Part shown: positions 1 through 6,174 of the stretch, piece by piece
How the letters are laid out: each line of letters opens with the position of its first letter
Numbering within the stretch: position 1 is the stretch's first letter
Notes under the pieces: model-generated
Database searches by the model: none
The model's input: the letters and a program-made list of their open reading frames with translations, nothing else
What the model was told of the DNA's origin: nothing
Made by a program: the position numbers and the translations under genes
NCBI GenBank assembly: GCA_001603275.1
Contig: LUYM01000007.1
Coordinates: forward strand, 1 to 52,262
Source: Actinomycetales bacterium Actino_02
Lineage (GTDB): Bacteria > Actinomycetota > Actinomycetes > Propionibacteriales > Propionibacteriaceae
Length of the DNA: 52,262 bases
Reading direction: 5' to 3'

Positions 1-292
1 GCCGCCGTACCCGCAGCAGCTGCCGCCGGGGTACCCGCAGGGCACCTTCCCGCCGGCGAGCCAGTACCCGCCGGCCGGCTATCCGGGAGCGCCGGGGCCC
101 TACCAGGGCTTCCCGCCGGCCGGTTACCCGCAGCCGGGCTACCCGCCTATGCCGCCCGGGCCGCAGCAGCCGGCCCCGCAGCCGCCGGTTCAGCAGCCGC
201 CGGTTCAGCCGTTCCCGCCGCAGCCGGGACCTGGCCAGACCTTCGACCCCACACGTCCGGATTCAGGGAGTCAGCCGAAGAAGGAGGACTGA
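1..292 (+). CDS. 3' end of a gene with a Pro/Gly/Tyr/Gln-rich tail, probably ftsH (partial)
   Basis: The window opens inside a reading frame (codons begin at base 2) that ends with TGA at 290-292. The visible ~96 residues are low-complexity, with many PPxGYP and PQPP repeats and a polar end rich in Asp, Ser and Lys. No catalytic domain is in view. Actinobacterial FtsH (membrane AAA protease) often ends in such a disordered proline-rich tail, and ftsH commonly lies directly upstream of folE in this phylum, so FtsH is the best guess. It overlaps the folE start by one base (TGATG), which suggests translational coupling. Another proline-rich membrane protein cannot be excluded. Confidence 0.55.
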   Translation, partial: PPYPQQLPPGYPQGTFPPASQYPPAGYPGAPGPYQGFPPAGYPQPGYPPMPPGPQQPAPQPPVQQPPVQPFPPQPGPGQTFDPTRPDSGSQPKKED

Positions 293-852
293 TGGCCGTC
301 GACCAGCCGCGAGTTGAGGCAGCCATTCGCGAGTTGCTGCTCGGGATCGGTGAGGACCCGGATCGTGACGGGTTGGTCGACACCCCGGCCCGGGTGGCCA
401 AGGCCTACGCGTCCATCTTCGAGGGGATGGACGCAGACCCGGCCCAGATCCTGTCGACCACCTTCGATCTCGGCCACGACGAGCTGGTGCTGGTGCGTGA
501 CATCGAGGTCTGGAGCACCTGCGAGCATCACCTGCTGCCGTTCACCGGCAAGGCCCATGTGGGCTACATCCCGTCCAAGGGGAAGATCACCGGGTTGAGC
601 AAGCTGGCCCGGCTGGTGGATGCCTACGCCAAGCGTCCGCAGGTGCAGGAGCGGCTCACCTCGCAGGTGGCCGACGCCCTGGTTGAACACCTCAAGCCGC
701 GCGGGGCCATCGTGGTCATCGAGTGTGAGCACCTGTGCATGACCATGCGCGGGGTCCGTAAGCCCGGCGCCAAGACCGTGACCAGCGCCGTCCGCGGCGT
801 GATGGCCAACCCGGCCACCCGCGCCGAGGTGATGGGCCTGATCATCGGCTGA
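292..852 (+). CDS. folE: GTP cyclohydrolase I
   Basis: This 186-residue protein has the normal length for GTP cyclohydrolase I, which converts GTP to 7,8-dihydroneopterin triphosphate, the first step of folate synthesis in the cytoplasm. The zinc site is visible as CEHH at residues 77-80 (C77, H80) plus C149 in the ECEHLC segment. [17 protein letters not shown] near 91-107 and the [11 protein letters not shown] stretch near 150-160 are family hallmarks. The ATG at 292 shares its A with the upstream stop and has AAGGAGG just before it. The other pathway genes (folP, folB, folK) follow only after an unrelated two-gene insertion. Confidence 0.97.
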   Translation: MAVDQPRVEAAIRELLLGIGEDPDRDGLVDTPARVAKAYASIFEGMDADPAQILSTTFDLGHDELVLVRDIEVWSTCEHHLLPFTGKAHVGYIPSKGKITGLSKLARLVDAYAKRPQVQERLTSQVADALVEHLKPRGAIVVIECEHLCMTMRGVRKPGAKTVTSAVRGVMANPATRAEVMGLIIG

Positions 853-862
853 CCCCGGGGAC

Positions 863-989
863 GGCTGACCCCGGGGACGGTTCCATTACCGTCCAACCTA
901 GTCAGGGCTGACCCCGGGGACGGTTCCATTACCGTCCAACCTAGTCAGCCGCCGGTACCGGGGACGGTTCCATTACCGTCCAGCTTCAG
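863..989. repeat. Tandem hairpin repeat (GGGGACGGTTCC family), two full 43-bp copies and one partial
   Basis: Two identical 43-bp units lie head to tail at 863-905 and 906-948. A third, partial and diverged copy covers about 957-989, and a truncated start precedes the first at 848-862. Each unit holds an inverted repeat GGACGGT-TCCATT-ACCGTCC (first copy: stem 875-881 and 888-894). A single copy in the opposite orientation lies at 2418-2439, on the other side of the MerR/reductase pair. The hairpins directly follow folE and could also act as a transcription terminator or mRNA end. They resemble REP-type repetitive palindromes. Confidence 0.85.
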
Positions 990-1366
990 GCCGTTCCGGC
1001 GTCCTGGCGCTCGAACTCCTCGCGGTACCAGGCGATCTTCGAGTTCAGTCGTTCCTGCTGAGCTCGCAGCTCCTCAAGGCGTTGTTGGACCGATGCTGCG
1101 TGCTCCTCGAGTAGAGCGATTCGGTCAGGAAGGCTGCTGTCTTCTGTGCACAGCTGGCCGTATCGCCGCAGGAGCTCGATCGGCATCCCGGTGTCGCGCA
1201 GGCAGCGCAGGAAGCCGAGGGTGCCGAGATTGTCCTCGGTGTAGACGCGATGGCCTCCGGCGCTGCGTGCCACCGCATTCAGAATCCCTTCTCGCTCGTA
1301 GTAGCGAAGGGTGTCCAGCGAGAATCCGGACGCCTGGGCGGCCTCGGCCGGTGTGTAGGTGCGCAT
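986..1366 (-). CDS. MerR-family transcriptional regulator
   Basis: This 126-residue protein starts MRTYTPAEAAQASGFSLDTL and carries the MerR winged helix at about residues 1-70 (DTLRYYEREGIL, GGHRVYTEDNL). A coiled-coil dimerisation helix follows at about 75-120 (LLEEHAASVQQRLEELRAQQ). The frame stays open far upstream, but homology begins at the ATG at 1364-1366, so that start is used. The gene diverges from an aldo/keto reductase, and a perfect 20-bp palindrome lies between the two starts. MerR proteins twist such over-long promoter spacers when their effector binds, so this gene very likely controls the reductase. There is no metal-binding Cys signature, and the effector is unknown. Confidence 0.9.
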   Translation of the reverse strand: MRTYTPAEAAQASGFSLDTLRYYEREGILNAVARSAGGHRVYTEDNLGTLGFLRCLRDTGMPIELLRRYGQLCTEDSSLPDRIALLEEHAASVQQRLEELRAQQERLNSKIAWYREEFERQDAGTA

Positions 1367-1383
1367 GCTGCACAGGCTAGACC

Positions 1384-1414
1384 TTGACCTGGAGCGCGCT
1401 CCAGGTTGCACGGT
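1384..1414 (+). promoter_or_regulatory. MerR-type promoter/operator of the aldo/keto reductase
   Basis: A -35 box TTGACC (1384-1389) runs into the perfect palindrome ACCTGGAGCGCGCTCCAGGT (1387-1406). A plausible -10 (CACGGT, about 1409-1414) sits 19 bp from the -35. The over-long spacer filled by a dyad is the classic layout for MerR activators. Transcription would start near 1421, the A of the reductase ATG, so the mRNA is probably leaderless. Confidence 0.8.
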
Positions 1415-1420
1415 GGGTTC

Positions 1421-2386
1421 ATGACAACCGCTGATGCACGGCCGGACGCACCGGCCAGCGCCCTGGTACTGGGCGCAATGATGTTCGGAGTCACCGTCGA
1501 TGAGGACACCTCCGTCGCGATCTTGGAGAGATTCGTGGCGCGCGGCGGGAGCTGGATCGACACCGCCGACTGCTACAGCTTCTGGGCCAGCGCTTCGGGG
1601 CGAGGCGGCGATTCGGAGCGGCTGATCGGACGTTGGCTGGCCGGCCGGGGCGACCTCCGGCGGCAGGTGCGGATCTCCACCAAGCTCGGGGCTGAACCGC
1701 TGTGGGCCGGATCCTGGCCGGCCCGGCGAGAGGGGCTCTCGGCGCGGGCGGTCCGGGAAGCCTTCGACGGCAGCCTCGAGCGCCTCGGCGTGGAGGCGGT
1801 CGATCTGCTGTGGCTGCATCAAGAAGACCGGACGGTGCAGATCGAGGAGACGGTGGACGCCGTGGGTGAACTCACCCGGCGTGGCGCAGTGCAGCGAGTG
1901 GGAGCGTCCAACCATCCGGCGTGGCGGGTCGAGCGGGCACGGACGCACGCGAAGGCGTCCGGCGTGCTGCCCATCGACGCGCTGCAGCTCAACTCGACCT
2001 ACCTGCGGCTGCGCCCCGGCACCACCGCACCCGGAGTGGTGCACCGGTTCGGGGTTCTGAACGACGAGCAACTCGACCTGGCAACGTCCGAGGGGCTGGA
2101 ACGGTGGGCCTACACCCCGCTGCTCTCCGGCGCGTACGACAACCCCGAGAAGCCGATTCCTGAGGTGTACGACCACCTGGGCAATCAACGGCGACTCGCG
2201 GTTCTCGGTCAGGTCGCGGAGGAGTTGGACGCGACGCGCGGACAGGTGGTGTTGGCCTGGCTGGTTCGACACGGCATCCGGCCGATCCTGGGTGGCAGCA
2301 AGCTGTACCAGCTGGAGCAGGCGATGGACGGGGTCGCCCTCGAACTGAGCGACGACCAGCTGCTGCGGTTGGACGCCGCCTGCTGA
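1421..2386 (+). CDS. Aldo/keto reductase
   Basis: This 321-residue NADPH-dependent oxidoreductase has a TIM-barrel fold. The catalytic tetrad is readable as D47 and Y52 (IDTADCY), K88 (STKLG) and H133 (LLWLHQED). The C-terminal cofactor region includes PILGGSKLYQLEQAMDG. A TTG at 1406 could extend the frame, but it lies inside the MerR dyad, so the ATG at 1421 (MTTADARPDA) is preferred. Its substrate is unknown; induction by a MerR regulator suggests detoxification of an aldehyde, ketone or redox-active compound. The pair interrupts an otherwise conserved folate operon and is bounded on both sides by inverted copies of a hairpin repeat. Confidence 0.92.
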   Translation: MTTADARPDAPASALVLGAMMFGVTVDEDTSVAILERFVARGGSWIDTADCYSFWASASGRGGDSERLIGRWLAGRGDLRRQVRISTKLGAEPLWAGSWPARREGLSARAVREAFDGSLERLGVEAVDLLWLHQEDRTVQIEETVDAVGELTRRGAVQRVGASNHPAWRVERARTHAKASGVLPIDALQLNSTYLRLRPGTTAPGVVHRFGVLNDEQLDLATSEGLERWAYTPLLSGAYDNPEKPIPEVYDHLGNQRRLAVLGQVAEELDATRGQVVLAWLVRHGIRPILGGSKLYQLEQAMDGVALELSDDQLLRLDAAC

Positions 2387-2417
2387 ACCGTCCCCGCTGT
2401 TTGCGGCTGGCTAGGGC

Positions 2418-2439
2418 GGACGGTAATGGAACCGTCCCC
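2418..2439 (-). repeat. Single inverted copy of the GGGGACGGTTCC hairpin repeat
   Basis: Stem GGACGGT (2418-2424), loop AATGGA, stem ACCGTCC (2431-2437), followed by CC. This is the reverse complement of the hairpin repeated at 863-989. A short fragment (AACCGTCCCC) also lies at about 2386-2395. The position is just downstream of the reductase and upstream of the folP promoter. Confidence 0.85.
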
Positions 2440-2488
2440 GAGGATCGGAGCGGGCTGGTCGGAGTCGAGGGCGGCGGGCCGGATTGGT

Positions 2489-2500
2489 TAGGCTCTGCGG
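2489..2500 (+). promoter_or_regulatory. -10 element for leaderless folP
   Basis: TAGGCT at 2489-2494 ends six bases before the GTG at 2501, and there is no Shine-Dalgarno sequence. This implies that folP-folB-folK have their own leaderless promoter, which would explain how the operon tolerates the upstream insertion. Confidence 0.6.
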
Positions 2501-3355
2501 GTGATTCGACTGCCGCAGCCCGGGCGAACCCTGGTGATGGGCATCCTCAATGTCACCGCGGACTCCTTCTCCGACGGTGGCGAGTTCTTGAATGTGGATG
2601 CCGCAGTCGCCCACGGCCGGCAGCTGGCCGCTGACGGTGCTGATCTGGTCGACGTGGGTGGTGAGTCCACGCGTCCGGGCGCGCAGCGGGTGCCGGCCGA
2701 GGTGGAGGCGGCCCGGGTGTTGCCGGTCGTCGAGCGGCTCAGTGCGTCCGGGGTGCCGGTGTCGGTGGACACCATGCGTGCCGAGGTTGCCGCGGCCGCG
2801 GTGCGAGCCGGCGCGGTGCTGATCAACGATGTCTCCGGTGGTCTGGCCGATCCGCAGATGCTGGACGCCGTCGCGGCCGCCGAGGTTCCGTACCTGGCCA
2901 TGCACTGGCGCGGTCCGTCCGACCAGATGCAGGACTTGGCTCACTATGACGACGTCGTGGCCGAGGTCACCGCGGAGTTGTCCGACCGGGTCGACGCCGC
3001 GGTGGCGGCCGGCATCCGCCGCGACCGGCTGGTGATCGACCCGGGCCTCGGTTTCGCCAAGACGGCCGACCACAACTGGGCGCTGCTCACTCATCTGGAC
3101 GACCTGGCCGAACTCGGCCTGCCGCTGCTGATCGGCGCCTCCCGCAAGCGCTTCCTCGGCGAACTGCTCGCCGATCCGGATGGTCTCCGGCCGCCCAAGC
3201 AGCGTGACGACGCCACGGTGGCGATCACCACCCTGCTGGCCGCGGCCGGCGTCTGGGGGGTGCGGACGCATCAGGTGCGCGCCCAGCGGGACGCTATTGC
3301 GGTCGCCGGCCGACTGGGTTCGCTGAGCAACCCGACCCGGCTTGCCGGACGGTAG
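2501..3355 (+). CDS. folP: Dihydropteroate synthase
   Basis: This 284-residue TIM-barrel enzyme joins 6-hydroxymethyl-7,8-dihydropterin pyrophosphate to p-aminobenzoate; it is the sulfonamide target. Motifs seen are GILNVTADSFSDGG (14-27), DVGGESTRPG (51-60), SVDT (88-91), LINDVSGG (107-114) and IGASRKRFLG towards the C-terminus. The GTG at 2501 is chosen because the first strand (RLPQPGRTLVMGILN) follows directly and a -10 hexamer sits six bases upstream. It is followed by folB and folK in the usual order. Confidence 0.97.
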   Translation: MIRLPQPGRTLVMGILNVTADSFSDGGEFLNVDAAVAHGRQLAADGADLVDVGGESTRPGAQRVPAEVEAARVLPVVERLSASGVPVSVDTMRAEVAAAAVRAGAVLINDVSGGLADPQMLDAVAAAEVPYLAMHWRGPSDQMQDLAHYDDVVAEVTAELSDRVDAAVAAGIRRDRLVIDPGLGFAKTADHNWALLTHLDDLAELGLPLLIGASRKRFLGELLADPDGLRPPKQRDDATVAITTLLAAAGVWGVRTHQVRAQRDAIAVAGRLGSLSNPTRLAGR

Positions 3356-3384
3356 TAGGGTCGCGCCGAAGGGGGATATCGCCC

Positions 3385-3747
3385 ATGGACAAGCTGGACC
3401 GGATTGCCCTGCGGGGCATCGAGGCCGTTGCGCGCCATGGCGTGTACCCGCAGGAGAAGGTGAACCCGCAACCGTTCCGAGCCGACCTCACCGTCTGGCT
3501 GGAGCCGCGTCCCGACAGTGATGATCTGGCGACCACGGTCGACTATTCCGAACTGGTCAGCCTGACAGCGGCGGTGCTGAACGGCGACTCGGTCGACCTG
3601 ATCGAGACGTTGGCGGAGCGGATTGCCGCCGGCTGCCTGGCGCGTCCGGGAGTTGCCGAGGTGGAGGTGACCGTGCACAAGCCGGACGCTCCGCTGTCGG
3701 TCCCGGTTGCGGATGTCGCCGTGACGATCAACCGGAGGAAGTCATGA
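3385..3747 (+). CDS. folB: Dihydroneopterin aldolase
   Basis: This 120-residue enzyme has the family's usual size. It converts 7,8-dihydroneopterin to 6-hydroxymethyl-7,8-dihydropterin and glycolaldehyde. The active-site Glu is E24 in HGVYPQEK, a second conserved Glu is in DLIETLAE (about 71-78), and the catalytic Lys is K99 in VTVHKPDAP. The ATG at 3385 is supported by alignment of the first strand (LDRIALRGIEAVARHG). The gene overlaps folK by four bases (ATGA), indicating coupled translation. Confidence 0.96.
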   Translation: MDKLDRIALRGIEAVARHGVYPQEKVNPQPFRADLTVWLEPRPDSDDLATTVDYSELVSLTAAVLNGDSVDLIETLAERIAAGCLARPGVAEVEVTVHKPDAPLSVPVADVAVTINRRKS

Positions 3748-4283
3748 CGATCGATTTCGATGTGGACACCCTGAGCGGGATGGTGCCGCTGCGGCAAGCG
3801 GTGTTCTCGCTCGGGTCGAACCTGGGCGATCGGATGGAGTACCTGCAAGGAGCGGTGGACGCGCTGAGGGCCACTCCGGGGCTGGAGATCGCCAGCATCT
3901 CCGGGGTCTATGAGACCAAGCCGGTCGGCCTCCTCGATCAGCCGGACTTCCTGAATGTCGTAGTGGTTGCCGACTCGACGTTGGCTTCGATGGTGATGCT
4001 GGAGCGCGCCCTTGCCATCGAAGAGGTGTTCAATCGCGTCCGCGAGGTCCCGGGCGGGCCGCGCACCGTCGACGTGGACGTGATCTGTGTCGGTGATCGC
4101 CGGATCAACACCGAGGCGTTGACGCTGCCGCACCCGCGGGCGCATCAGCGCGCGTTCGTCCTCGTCCCATGGCTGGAGGCAGACCCGTCGGCGACCCTGG
4201 TCGGCCATGGGCGGGTGGCCGATCTGGTTCAGGCCGCCGACCGCAGCGGGGTGGTCCGGCGCGACGACCTCCGGATCGAGTGA
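3744..4283 (+). CDS. folK: 2-amino-4-hydroxy-6-hydroxymethyldihydropteridine pyrophosphokinase
   Basis: This 179-residue protein (HPPK) transfers pyrophosphate from ATP to the pterin that FolP then uses. Visible motifs are the N-terminal FSLGSNLGDR (21-30) and the signature GGPRTVDVDVI, whose Asp residues bind the two Mg ions, followed by LPHPRAHQRAFVLVPW. About 18 extra residues precede the usual first strand, so a start nearer MVPLRQAVFSLG is possible, but the ATGA overlap with folB favours 3744. It ends in TGATG, overlapping the next gene by one base. Confidence 0.95.
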   Translation: MTIDFDVDTLSGMVPLRQAVFSLGSNLGDRMEYLQGAVDALRATPGLEIASISGVYETKPVGLLDQPDFLNVVVVADSTLASMVMLERALAIEEVFNRVREVPGGPRTVDVDVICVGDRRINTEALTLPHPRAHQRAFVLVPWLEADPSATLVGHGRVADLVQAADRSGVVRRDDLRIE

Positions 4284-4801
4284 TGGCGCAACCGGGTCCG
4301 GAGCCGACACTGCGTCCTACCGGCTGGCAGACCATCGGCGTCGCTTTCGTCGTCGGAGCCGGCTTGGGCTGGCTACTGTTCAGCGTCCTCGACCTGCTCG
4401 ATCTGCCGTTGCCACAGTTGCCGCTGGCAGTCGTGGCGACCACGGCGGTGCTGGCGGCCTTCACCACGATTCAGGCCTGGGCCACCCACCGAACCGTCCA
4501 GGTGCGACGCGAGCCGCTCGAGCCACAACACGCCCTGCGATTGGTCATCCTCGGTAAAGCCAGCCTCTTGGTCGGCGCCGCGCTGGCCGGAGGATATGCG
4601 GCGATTGCCGGATATTCGGTTTCGCGCTGGGATGCCGTATTGCCTCGGGAACGGGTGATCAGTTCCGTGGTTGCGGTGATCGTGAGCGCCGGATTGGCCG
4701 TTGCCGGTGCCTTCTTGGAACGGGCGTGTCGGATACCGCCGTCCGGAGACGATGACGCCACGCCGTCGGGTAATCCCGACCACAGCGAGGACGCTGGCTA
4801 G
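4283..4801 (+). CDS. DUF3180 family membrane protein
   Basis: This 172-residue protein has four predicted membrane segments (about residues 15-36, 42-62, 88-110 and 122-142) and an acidic, disordered C-terminal tail. DUF3180 proteins typically lie directly after folK in actinobacteria. Their function is unknown. Here the gene overlaps folK by one base, so it belongs to the same transcript. Its stop codon TAG also forms the first bases of the -10 box for the next gene. Confidence 0.88.
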   Translation: MAQPGPEPTLRPTGWQTIGVAFVVGAGLGWLLFSVLDLLDLPLPQLPLAVVATTAVLAAFTTIQAWATHRTVQVRREPLEPQHALRLVILGKASLLVGAALAGGYAAIAGYSVSRWDAVLPRERVISSVVAVIVSAGLAVAGAFLERACRIPPSGDDDATPSGNPDHSEDAG

Positions 4802-4811
4802 ACTCAGCCGC
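4799..4811 (+). promoter_or_regulatory. -10 element for a leaderless gene, overlapping a stop codon
   Basis: TAGACT (4799-4804) begins with the stop codon of the DUF3180 gene and ends seven bases before the GTG at 4812. No Shine-Dalgarno sequence is present, so leaderless initiation is inferred. Confidence 0.55.
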
Positions 4812-5393
4812 GTGAAATCAGCCGCAGGGCGGAGAAAAGCGATTAGCTCCCTGCGTCGCAGGCAGGCTGAAGTAGTGCTGGTCTCGGCGGCGCTCGTTGG
4901 CATCGCAACTGCATTCTTCGGATATTGGGGCGCGGTCGCCGGTATGGCGGTCGCCATCAGCGCGGGGGTGTTCGCCACCACCCGGGCTTGGGGCGAGGTC
5001 CGTGAGACTCGTGCGGAACTGCTCGCTGATCAGGCGGCCGATGCCTTCCGTTCCGCGGACGAGGTGGCCTCGTTCCGGCAACGCACCGACCACACCATCG
5101 ACGAACTCATCGAACGCAACCAGCAACTGCACAGCGGGCTGGACGAGGTGAAGGCCGAGGCTGGCCGGTTGCAGCTGGAGGCCGCTCAGTTGCGCGGTGA
5201 CAAGGCCGCTCTTCGTGCCGAGCTGGGCCGAAGGATGGGCCTGCAGGAGGCGCAGATCCTCGCGCTGCCGACCCGCGGACGCGACGCCACCCTGGCCGAC
5301 CTGTGGGACGCCCAGGGCTTCCCGACCGTGGTTCTGTTGCGAGCGCTGGCCAATCCGCCGGGCGACGTCGAGGACGAGTTGCGCCAGGCCTGA
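4812..5393 (+). CDS. Membrane-anchored coiled-coil protein of unknown function
   Basis: This 193-residue protein starts with a short basic stretch (KSAAGRRKAISSLRRRQ). Two closely spaced hydrophobic segments follow at about 19-36 and 39-55, then a long coiled coil at about 60-150 (DEVKAEAGRLQLEAAQLRGD). A small C-terminal section is rich in Leu and Asp. The frame is open further upstream into DUF3180, but the GTG at 4812 sits seven bases after a TANNNT hexamer and gives the sensible topology. I do not recognise the family. The layout suggests a membrane-tethered cytoplasmic rod. A short inverted repeat at its stop may terminate transcription. Confidence 0.75.
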   Translation: MKSAAGRRKAISSLRRRQAEVVLVSAALVGIATAFFGYWGAVAGMAVAISAGVFATTRAWGEVRETRAELLADQAADAFRSADEVASFRQRTDHTIDELIERNQQLHSGLDEVKAEAGRLQLEAAQLRGDKAALRAELGRRMGLQEAQILALPTRGRDATLADLWDAQGFPTVVLLRALANPPGDVEDELRQA

Positions 5394-5410
5394 GCTGATC
5401 CTGTCAGGCC
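5387..5410 (+). terminator. Weak terminator-like hairpin
   Basis: GGCCTGA (5387-5393) pairs with TCAGGCC (5404-5410) across a 10-base loop and overlaps the stop codon of the coiled-coil gene. There is no T-run, so termination is only possible. Confidence 0.35.
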
Positions 5411-5704
5411 CACCCTTCTCGCCTTTGGCGACCCCACTCGCCCGGATGGCGAGCATCCGTTTCGCAATGTGGAGTTTTCTGCGGGGCCGATGGAGTGGTG
5501 CACCGTTTTGGCAGTTCCGGGCCGCCACAGCAGGCATCCGGTAGGTGAGTCGCGAGCGATCTCTGCGCTCGTTGGATTTTTGATCAATTCGCTCCGAGGA
5601 ATCCACTCACCAACTTGCAGTTTCTCGCCCCGGGTATATGCTTCAAGACGCAGATTAGGGGAGCCAATAGCACGTCAGTGCTATGGCATATCGAAAGGAA
5701 CCAC
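5394..5704 (+). promoter_or_regulatory. lsr2 upstream region: promoter and 5'-UTR hairpin
   Basis: This 311-bp stretch holds no convincing gene. A promoter is visible as -35 TTGCAG (5615-5620), a 16-bp spacer and -10 TATGCT (5637-5642). Transcription would begin near 5649 and leave a ~56-nt leader. The leader contains a perfect inverted repeat ATAGCAC-GTCA-GTGCTAT (5667-5684), and AAAGGAA lies about 5-10 bases before the lsr2 ATG. The region is less GC-rich than its surroundings, as expected for a site bound by Lsr2 itself. Autoregulation is inferred, not shown. Confidence 0.65.
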
Positions 5705-6028
5705 ATGGCCAAGCGAGTTCAGGTGATCCACACCGACGACCTCGACGGCTCCGCAGCCGCCGAGACGATCGCTTTCTCGCTCGACGGAGTGAGCTACTCC
5801 ATCGATCTCTCCACCGCCAACGCCAACAAGCTTCGCGATGCTTTCGCCCCCTACATCGCAGCCGGACAGCGCGAGCGCACCGCTCGTCGAACCGGTGGCA
5901 AGCGCAAGGCTGGCGGCACCGCCGCCACCGACATTCGGGCCTGGGCGGTATCGGAGGGAATGCAGGTCTCGGCTCGCGGTCGGGTATCGGCCGAGGTGCG
6001 CGAGGCCTACGAGCGCGCTCACAGCTGA
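5705..6028 (+). CDS. lsr2: Lsr2, H-NS-like nucleoid-associated protein
   Basis: This 107-residue protein matches Lsr2, the actinobacterial nucleoid bridger that silences AT-rich and foreign DNA. The N-terminal oligomerisation domain (residues 1-55, MAKRVQVIHTDDLDGS) is followed by a basic linker (RRTGGKRKAGG). The C-terminal DNA-binding helix pair follows, with the minor-groove AT-hook-like RGR at 91-93. An upstream in-frame start at 5615 lies inside the promoter; the ATG at 5705 has a good ribosome site and matches the family N-terminus. It stands alone between a coiled-coil gene and clpC, as a single-gene unit ending in a strong hairpin. Confidence 0.96.
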   Translation: MAKRVQVIHTDDLDGSAAAETIAFSLDGVSYSIDLSTANANKLRDAFAPYIAAGQRERTARRTGGKRKAGGTAATDIRAWAVSEGMQVSARGRVSAEVREAYERAHS

Positions 6029-6043
6029 GTTGAACCCCGGTTT

Positions 6044-6069
6044 GCCCCCGGCCGGATTGAGCCGGGGGC
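6044..6069 (+). terminator. lsr2 terminator hairpin
   Basis: Perfect 9-bp stem GCCCCCGGC (6044-6052) and GCCGGGGGC (6061-6069) with an 8-base loop, 16 bases after the lsr2 stop. No T-run follows, which is common for actinobacterial terminators. Confidence 0.7.
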
Positions 6070-6105
6070 GAACACGGGATTTCCTGGCCCCGTCGCATCG
6101 TTGAC

Positions 6106-6165
6106 TAAGCTGATGGTGCCATCGGCGACGGGATGGCCTGGTTGGACCGTTGCCGGGAAAAGGAG
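6106..6165 (+). promoter_or_regulatory. clpC promoter -10 and ribosome-binding site
   Basis: TAAGCT at 6106-6111 is a fair -10 element, with no clear -35. AAAAGGAG (6158-6165) is a strong Shine-Dalgarno sequence about nine bases before the ATG at 6175 and fixes that start over the upstream in-frame ATG at 6133. Confidence 0.5.
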
Positions 6166-6174
6166 TTCTCCACA

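Noticed and set aside
863-989. Tandem repeat as a CRISPR or replication iteron array
   Set aside because: The units are contiguous without spacers, and no replication or cas gene is present.
986-2272. 428-residue extension of the MerR frame
   Set aside because: Everything upstream of the ATG at 1366 lies antisense to the reductase gene and across the operator; MerR homology starts at that ATG.
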